A stretch of 25,450 nt of DNA from the NCBI GenBank assembly GCA_031371425.1, contig JANMJO010000118.1:1-25450 (forward strand), read 5' to 3'. A model generated the notes under the pieces. That model was given only the letters and a program-made list of their open reading frames with translations, ran no database searches and was not told the DNA's origin. This document shows, one piece after another, positions 20,605 to 25,450 of this stretch (its first letter is position 1; each line of letters begins with the position of its first letter). The position numbers and the translations under genes were made by a program. The DNA comes from JAFMIX01 sp031371425 (lineage in GTDB: Bacteria > Verrucomicrobiota > Verrucomicrobiia > Limisphaerales > JAFMIX01).

Positions 20605-21726
20605 ATGAATAAAATATTTCGCGGCTTCACGGCGATTCTTTACAAAGAATTCATCGTCGTGCTGCGCGATCCGATGACGCTTTTCTTCATGCTGTTTCCG
20701 CCGCTGGTGGAGATGATCGCGTTCGGCTACGCGCTGGACATGGACGTGAAGCACATGCCACTCGTCATCCTCGACGAAGACCGCACGGTGGAGAGCCGGC
20801 AATTGGTCGAGAGCTTCGTGAACTCGCAGACGTTCCGCGTGATGGGCGAGGCCGGCAGCGCCACGGAAATGGCGCGGCTCATCCGGCAGGGCAAGGCTTA
20901 CGCGGGCTTGCAGATCCCGCCGGACTTCACGCGCAACCTCGCCGCCGGTCGTAGCGCGCAGGTGCAGGTGCTGATTGACGGGTCGAGTTCGAGCATCGCG
21001 TCGAGCGCGTTGAATACGGCGCTGAACCTGGCGTTCCGGCAATCGGCGCTGGCGCTGTTACCATCCACGGGACGGCGCGAACTGCCGGTCGAGGTGCGCC
21101 CGCAAATCCTCTACAACCCGGCGATGCGCAGCCCGAACTTTTTCATTCCCGGCGTCATCGGCTTCGTGCTGCAGCTCGCCACGACGTGCGCCCGGGCGTT
21201 GGCGGTGGTGCGCGCGCGCGAGCCCGGCACGCTGGAGCAGTTGCTCGTCAGCCCGCTGTCGCGCTGGGGCTTGATGCTCGGCAAGCTCACGCCGTATTTC
21301 ATCATCGGCATGACGATGGCGGGCGTGTTGTTCAGCATCATGGCGCTGCTGTTCCATGTGCCGATTGCGGGCAGCTTGCTCGCGTTGGCGGCGGCCACGG
21401 CGATTTACGTCTTCGCGCTCTTGAGTCTCGGCCTGCTGGTCTCGACTCGGGCGCAGAACCAGATGCAAGCCTTGCAGATGAGCATGACGCTGATTCTGCC
21501 GAGCGTGTTCTTCAGCGGCTTCATCTTCCCGCGCGACACGATGCCGTGGATTTTCCGAACTATCGGCAACCTCCTGCCCGCGACTTACTTCATTGATTTG
21601 AACCGCGCCATCGTGCTGCGCGGGGCTTCGTTCGTGGAGTTCTGGCCGAGTCTGGCCATTTTGGCGGCGATGGCTGCGGGATTGTTTCTGTTGTGCGCGA
21701 TGCGTTTCCGCCAGAAAATTGCCTGA
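20605..21726 (+). CDS. ABC-2-type permease (YbhS/YbhR-like)
   Basis: The 373-residue product has one N-terminal TM helix (about 25-44, MTLFFMLFPPLVEMIAFGYA), a large extracytoplasmic domain (about 45-180) and five or six C-terminal TM segments, with the family motif REPGTLEQLLVSPLSRWGLM (about 208-227) and late PSVFFSGFIFPRDTMPW. This is the ABC-2 exporter permease type, moving drugs or lipids with the ATPase upstream and the HlyD adaptor. Start ATG 20605 is decided by GGAGG six nt upstream. E. coli uses two permeases (YbhR and YbhS); here only one is visible, so it may homodimerise. It is separated from the ATPase by about 230 nt holding the inverted repeat. Confidence 0.93.
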   Translation: MNKIFRGFTAILYKEFIVVLRDPMTLFFMLFPPLVEMIAFGYALDMDVKHMPLVILDEDRTVESRQLVESFVNSQTFRVMGEAGSATEMARLIRQGKAYAGLQIPPDFTRNLAAGRSAQVQVLIDGSSSSIASSALNTALNLAFRQSALALLPSTGRRELPVEVRPQILYNPAMRSPNFFIPGVIGFVLQLATTCARALAVVRAREPGTLEQLLVSPLSRWGLMLGKLTPYFIIGMTMAGVLFSIMALLFHVPIAGSLLALAAATAIYVFALLSLGLLVSTRAQNQMQALQMSMTLILPSVFFSGFIFPRDTMPWIFRTIGNLLPATYFIDLNRAIVLRGASFVEFWPSLAILAAMAAGLFLLCAMRFRQKIA

Positions 21727-21893
21727 CCAGCGCAACTGAACTTCGCCACCTGCTTTTTAACGCTGCCTTATCCCATTTCGCCGCTCTTGAATCTTTACAG
21801 CCCCGCCCGTTGAAGCTAGATTATCCAACGCGAGCGGCGAACCCATCCTGTCCGTCAAATCCCCGTGTGAACTGCGCGCAACCCATTGAATTT

Positions 21894-24800
21894 ATGAGCC
21901 AAAAGACAGCCAAAGAATCGCAACCCATAGCCAGCAACGTCGCGCCGAAATATCCCGGCATCCGCGTCACCTGCAACGGCAACCAGCTCGTCGCGCAATG
22001 GGTCGAAGTCCGCATCACCGATGGCGGCATTTATTATCCCATCACGCCCTCGACCGAAGGCGGCGAAATTTATCAATCGTCCTACGCGATGGGCGAACTC
22101 AACGTCTGGGGCGGCCAGAAAGTCGCCGTCGAGACCGAAGGCGAACACGCGGCGCAGGGCGGCGCGACGGCGTTCGCGGTGACTGGCAAGCGTGCGGTGA
22201 ATTTCACGTCCGGTCAGGGTATCGCCTACGCGATGGAGCAGTATTACCACGCGCCCGGCAAGTTCTGCACGATGGTGATCGAAGTCGGCGCGCGCGCGCT
22301 GACCAAGCACGCGTTGAACGTCCATTGCGCCCACGACGACATCAACGGCGCGCTCGATGTCGGCTGGATCATGACGATGTCCAAGGACGCGCAACAGGCC
22401 GCCGATCAAGCCGTCATTCTTCGCCGCGTCACCGAGCTTTCGCTGAACCCCGGCATGAACATTCAGGACGGCATGCTCACGACGCACAGCGAGCGCACCT
22501 ACCTCGCGCCCGAAGCCGAACTGCTCCGCGAATATCTCGGCGCGTCCGACGAGATGATTGATTGCCCCACGCCCGCGCAGCGCGAACTGTTCGGCCCGAA
22601 ACGCCGCCGCGTGCCGGAGATGATGGACTTGAAGAACCCGCTCCTCCTCGGCCCGGTGCAGAATCAGGAGCATCACATGAACGGCGTCGTTGCGCGCCGT
22701 AACAATTTCAACGAGCCCATCCTCGGCTTCCTCGAAGCCGCCTATGCGGACTACGGCAAATTGACTGGCCGCGTCTATGGCCTGCTCACGGAATACAAAT
22801 GCGACGACGCGGACACCGTGTTCGTCTCGCTCGGTTGCGCGGCGGACAACATCGAAGCTGCGTGCGATTACCTGCGCGACCAGCGTAACGCCAAGGTCGG
22901 CTCGATTCACGTCAACGTCATCCGTCCGTTCCCTGAAGCCGCCGTCATCGAAGCGCTGCGCGGCAAGAAGAACGTCATCATCCTCGAACGCACCGACGAA
23001 GGTCTCGCCGGCGACAACCCGCTCGCCCGCGACATCCGCGTCGCCATCGGCAAGGCGCAGGAAGTCGCCAAGTTCGGCGGCGGATTGCCCGCGCTCACGG
23101 CAGCCGAGACGCCCCGCATTTTCCGTGGCGCTTACGGCATCGGCTCGCGCGATTTCCGTCCGGAGCACACGCTCGGCGCTTACGAATTCGCCACCGGCGC
23201 GAGCAAGCGCATGGACGGCAAGAGCGCGGCGGACGGCGAAACTTATTTCGTCCTCGGCGTGAATCATCCTTACGCCGTCATCAGCAAGGACACACCGTCG
23301 TTGCTGCCCGACAAGGCCATCGCGGTGCGTTTCCATTCCATCGGCGGCTGGGGCATGATCACCACGGGCAAGAACCTCGGCGAAATCATCGGCGACTTCG
23401 GCGAACTTTTGAAGAAGCGCGCCAACCAAGTCGAACCCGACGGTCGCCTCAAGGAACAGTTGTTCATCATGGCGAACCCGAAATACGGTTCGGAGAAAAA
23501 GGGCGCGCCCACGAATTATTACCTCACCGTCGCCCGCGACCAGATCAAGGTGAACTGCGAGTTGAACCACGTTGATGTAGTTCTCTGCTGCGATCCGAAG
23601 GCGTTCACGCACACCAATCCGCTCGAAGGCATCAAGAAGGGCGGCTCGCTCGTTTGGGAATCCAGCGATTCGCCTGAAGTCGCTTGGCAGCGCATCCCGG
23701 CGCAGCACCGGAAATTTGTCATTGATAACAACATTCGCGTCTTCATTTTGCCCGGCTTCGACATCGCGCGCAAAGCGACCACGCAGCCGGAACTCCAGTT
23801 GCGTATGCAGGGCAACTCGTTCCTCGGCGCGTTCTTCAAAGTGTCGCCGTTCCTCAAGGACAACGACATCAACGAAGAGACGTTCCACGAAACGGTGTTG
23901 CTCCAGTATCAGAAAAAATTCGCGCGCTTCGGCGACGCCGTCGTCACGTCCAACATGACCGTTATGACGGAAGGTTTCTCTCGCGTCGTTGAAATTAAAA
24001 TTGGCGGCGCAAACGAAGTTGACCGCTCCTCGATGCGCAATGCGCCCATCGCGCCCATCAACGCCGGCCCGCTTATCCCGACCGCCGGTTGCGGCACGAG
24101 CTGCGGCAGCGGCGGCATCCCGACGCCTGCCGAGCAGACGCCGCGTTACTCGTTCCAGAAGATGGCGACGTTCGACAAGGAATTCCGCGCCAGCCTCGGT
24201 TATCATCAACCCGCCGGCGCGCTCGCGTCGCTCGGCGTGATGGCGTCCGGCACGGGCGCGACGCAGTCCAAGTATGTCGCGCGCCGCGAGACGCCGGTTT
24301 ACATCGCCGAGAATTGCACGCAGTGCATGGAGTGCATCACGGCCTGCCCCGACACCGCGTTGCCGAACATGGCGCAGGATGTCGCCACGGTTTTGAAGAC
24401 AGCGGTGAATTATTACGTCACCGACAACGCCGAGCGCCCGAAGCTCGCGCATGAATTGAAGGGCATCGAAGAACGCGCCCGCGCGAAGATGAACGAGTCC
24501 GTGAAGGCCAAGACCGACGTGCCGTTCAAGACCATCATCCGCGCCGAAGTCACCGCGCTCACGACCATCAGCGACAAAACGAAAGCGGAATTCACCGGCA
24601 TCATTGATATTCTGCCGCTCTCTTATTCCAACGTCCCGGCGATTTTCCGTTCGCTCGAAGGCAAGCAGGCGGGCGCGGGCGGGCTGTTCTCCATCTTCGT
24701 CTCCGACCTTTGCAAAGGCTGCGGCGAATGTGTGACCGTCTGTGGCGATCACGACGCGCTTCGCATGACGCGCGAGACGGAGGAGTTGAATGCCGACCTC

Positions 24801-25450
24801 ACGACCGCGCAGATTTTCTCGCGGCTGATGCCCGACACGCCGCAGAAATTCCTCGGCCTCTACAACGACTTGGACGCTGCGAACTCCCGCGAAGCTGCGT
24901 TGCGCAATCACTTGATGGTGCGCCGCAATTACGAGGCGCTCGTCTCCGGCGACGGCGCGTGCGCCGGTTGCGGCGAGAAGTCCGTGCTCCGCGCACTGGC
25001 TTCCGTGACCGAGGCCTACATGCGTCCGCTCTATCACAAGAAAGCCGACCGCCTGCGCGGCAAGGCCACGAACTTGGAAAATTCCGGCGTGGAAAAACTC
25101 GCGCAACTCAAGGCGCGCGACGCGAAGGAATATCAATTGTTCCGCAAGGCGATGGCGCACGTCATCATGGGTCTCGGCGGCGAGAACGACGCCGACACCG
25201 CCAAGCGCATCGCCGATTACGAAGCGAAGCACGGCACAATTACCGACGAGCAAATCATCGCCGGCATCGCGGCGGTCATGCGCCAAGACGCGTTCAACCA
25301 CAAGGAACTTCAATCCATTGACGGACGCGCGGCCAACGGCCAGAGCGTGATGTTCATGGGCGCGAGCACCGGCTGTAACACCGTTTACGGTTCGACGCCG
25401 CCGTCCAATCCGCATCCGTATCCGTGGATGAACTCGCTGTTCCAAGACGG
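21894..25450 (+). CDS. nifJ: NifJ-like pyruvate/2-oxoacid:ferredoxin (flavodoxin) oxidoreductase, partial
   Basis: The frame from ATG 21894 stays open to the window end (at least 1185 residues), so the 3' end is missing. The enzyme oxidatively decarboxylates a 2-oxoacid with CoA, TPP and Fe-S clusters. Visible: an N-terminal YYPITPSTEGGEI region; a second domain (FVSLGCAADNIEAACDYL); a gamma-type domain (VRFHSIGGWGMITTGKNLGE); two [4Fe-4S] ferredoxin motifs, CTQCMECITACP (from residue 808) and CKGCGECVTVCG (from 940); and the TPP domain GDGACAGCGEKS (Cys1023, Cys1026) with STGCNTVYG (Cys1161) and PWMNSLFQDG. Between Cys1026 and Cys1161 lies a long, mostly charged helical segment; the equivalent spacing in Desulfovibrio PFOR is about 25 residues. 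Substrate cannot be told. No strong ribosome site was seen. Confidence 0.93.
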   Translation, partial: MSQKTAKESQPIASNVAPKYPGIRVTCNGNQLVAQWVEVRITDGGIYYPITPSTEGGEIYQSSYAMGELNVWGGQKVAVETEGEHAAQGGATAFAVTGKRAVNFTSGQGIAYAMEQYYHAPGKFCTMVIEVGARALTKHALNVHCAHDDINGALDVGWIMTMSKDAQQAADQAVILRRVTELSLNPGMNIQDGMLTTHSERTYLAPEAELLREYLGASDEMIDCPTPAQRELFGPKRRRVPEMMDLKNPLLLGPVQNQEHHMNGVVARRNNFNEPILGFLEAAYADYGKLTGRVYGLLTEYKCDDADTVFVSLGCAADNIEAACDYLRDQRNAKVGSIHVNVIRPFPEAAVIEALRGKKNVIILERTDEGLAGDNPLARDIRVAIGKAQEVAKFGGGLPALTAAETPRIFRGAYGIGSRDFRPEHTLGAYEFATGASKRMDGKSAADGETYFVLGVNHPYAVISKDTPSLLPDKAIAVRFHSIGGWGMITTGKNLGEIIGDFGELLKKRANQVEPDGRLKEQLFIMANPKYGSEKKGAPTNYYLTVARDQIKVNCELNHVDVVLCCDPKAFTHTNPLEGIKKGGSLVWESSDSPEVAWQRIPAQHRKFVIDNNIRVFILPGFDIARKATTQPELQLRMQGNSFLGAFFKVSPFLKDNDINEETFHETVLLQYQKKFARFGDAVVTSNMTVMTEGFSRVVEIKIGGANEVDRSSMRNAPIAPINAGPLIPTAGCGTSCGSGGIPTPAEQTPRYSFQKMATFDKEFRASLGYHQPAGALASLGVMASGTGATQSKYVARRETPVYIAENCTQCMECITACPDTALPNMAQDVATVLKTAVNYYVTDNAERPKLAHELKGIEERARAKMNESVKAKTDVPFKTIIRAEVTALTTISDKTKAEFTGIIDILPLSYSNVPAIFRSLEGKQAGAGGLFSIFVSDLCKGCGECVTVCGDHDALRMTRETEELNADLTTAQIFSRLMPDTPQKFLGLYNDLDAANSREAALRNHLMVRRNYEALVSGDGACAGCGEKSVLRALASVTEAYMRPLYHKKADRLRGKATNLENSGVEKLAQLKARDAKEYQLFRKAMAHVIMGLGGENDADTAKRIADYEAKHGTITDEQIIAGIAAVMRQDAFNHKELQSIDGRAANGQSVMFMGASTGCNTVYGSTPPSNPHPYPWMNSLFQD

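Noticed and set aside
21727..21893. A sigma-70 promoter upstream of nifJ
   Set aside because: TTGAAT/TTGAAG and TATCCA-like hexamers occur but with unsuitable spacing; not strong enough to report.
21855..25445. A 1196-residue minus-strand open frame opposite the NifJ-like gene
   Set aside because: It is the antisense shadow of a clear NifJ-like coding frame in GC-rich DNA; the translation is His/Arg/Ala/Val-rich with no recognisable domain.

Overview
The window looks like one stretch of a high-GC, Gram-negative chromosome. The best guess is the Verrucomicrobiota (Limisphaerales/Pedosphaera-like). That rests on three things: an intact outer-membrane lipid-transport (Mla/MCE) operon, a hopanoid-type RND exporter, and many short palindromic intergenic repeats of the kind common in that phylum. 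This placement is inference; no rRNA or phylogenetic marker gene was available for a search.

Layout. Positions 1-2,423 hold the 3' end of purL, followed by an AT-richer accessory block: a small XRE regulator, two small unknown genes, and two membrane proteins sharing a duplicated cold-shock-like domain. Positions 2,582-5,772 hold purF, a nested palindromic repeat, dprA and a UPF0145 protein. Positions 5,818-12,881 hold an MMPL/RND exporter, then an aromatic-rich repeat protein and mlaE-mlaF-mlaD, closed by a clear Rho-independent terminator. Positions 12,926-21,726 hold a YbhG/YbhF/YbhS-type efflux operon (HlyD-like lipoprotein, ABC ATPase, ABC-2 permease). About 5.5 kb of accessory genes split it between the adaptor and the ATPase. 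Positions 21,894-25,450 hold a large NifJ-like 2-oxoacid:acceptor oxidoreductase, cut by the window end.

The most interesting part is the island at 13,847-19,419. It carries yefM-yoeB, a DinD/Bro-N protein with a G8/C9 homopolymer hairpin, an orphan DUF4926 gene, a stand-alone SF1 helicase with a coiled-coil insertion, and a Fic toxin with an overlapping antitoxin-like gene. Three of these cargo units (yefM-yoeB, DUF4926, the Fic pair) are each bracketed by direct copies, about 77-146 nt long, of the end of the neighbouring gene (hlyD 3', dinD-like 3', ABC ATPase 5'). One intact gene and one remnant remain each time. No integrase, transposase or tRNA is visible. This repeated signature suggests one insertion process that regenerates the target gene's end, such as single-crossover integration of circles carrying a host gene fragment, or unequal recombination between alternative versions of the locus. 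It is the best candidate here for an undescribed mechanism and for a defence/toxin hotspot.

Physiologically, purL/purF serve purine synthesis, DprA serves transformation or recombination, MlaEFD with the aromatic-repeat protein probably handle envelope lipid traffic, the MMPL and Ybh-type systems export lipids or drugs, and the NifJ-like enzyme links 2-oxoacids to ferredoxin. All motif and coordinate statements come from reading the sequence; family names come from recognition, without a database search.
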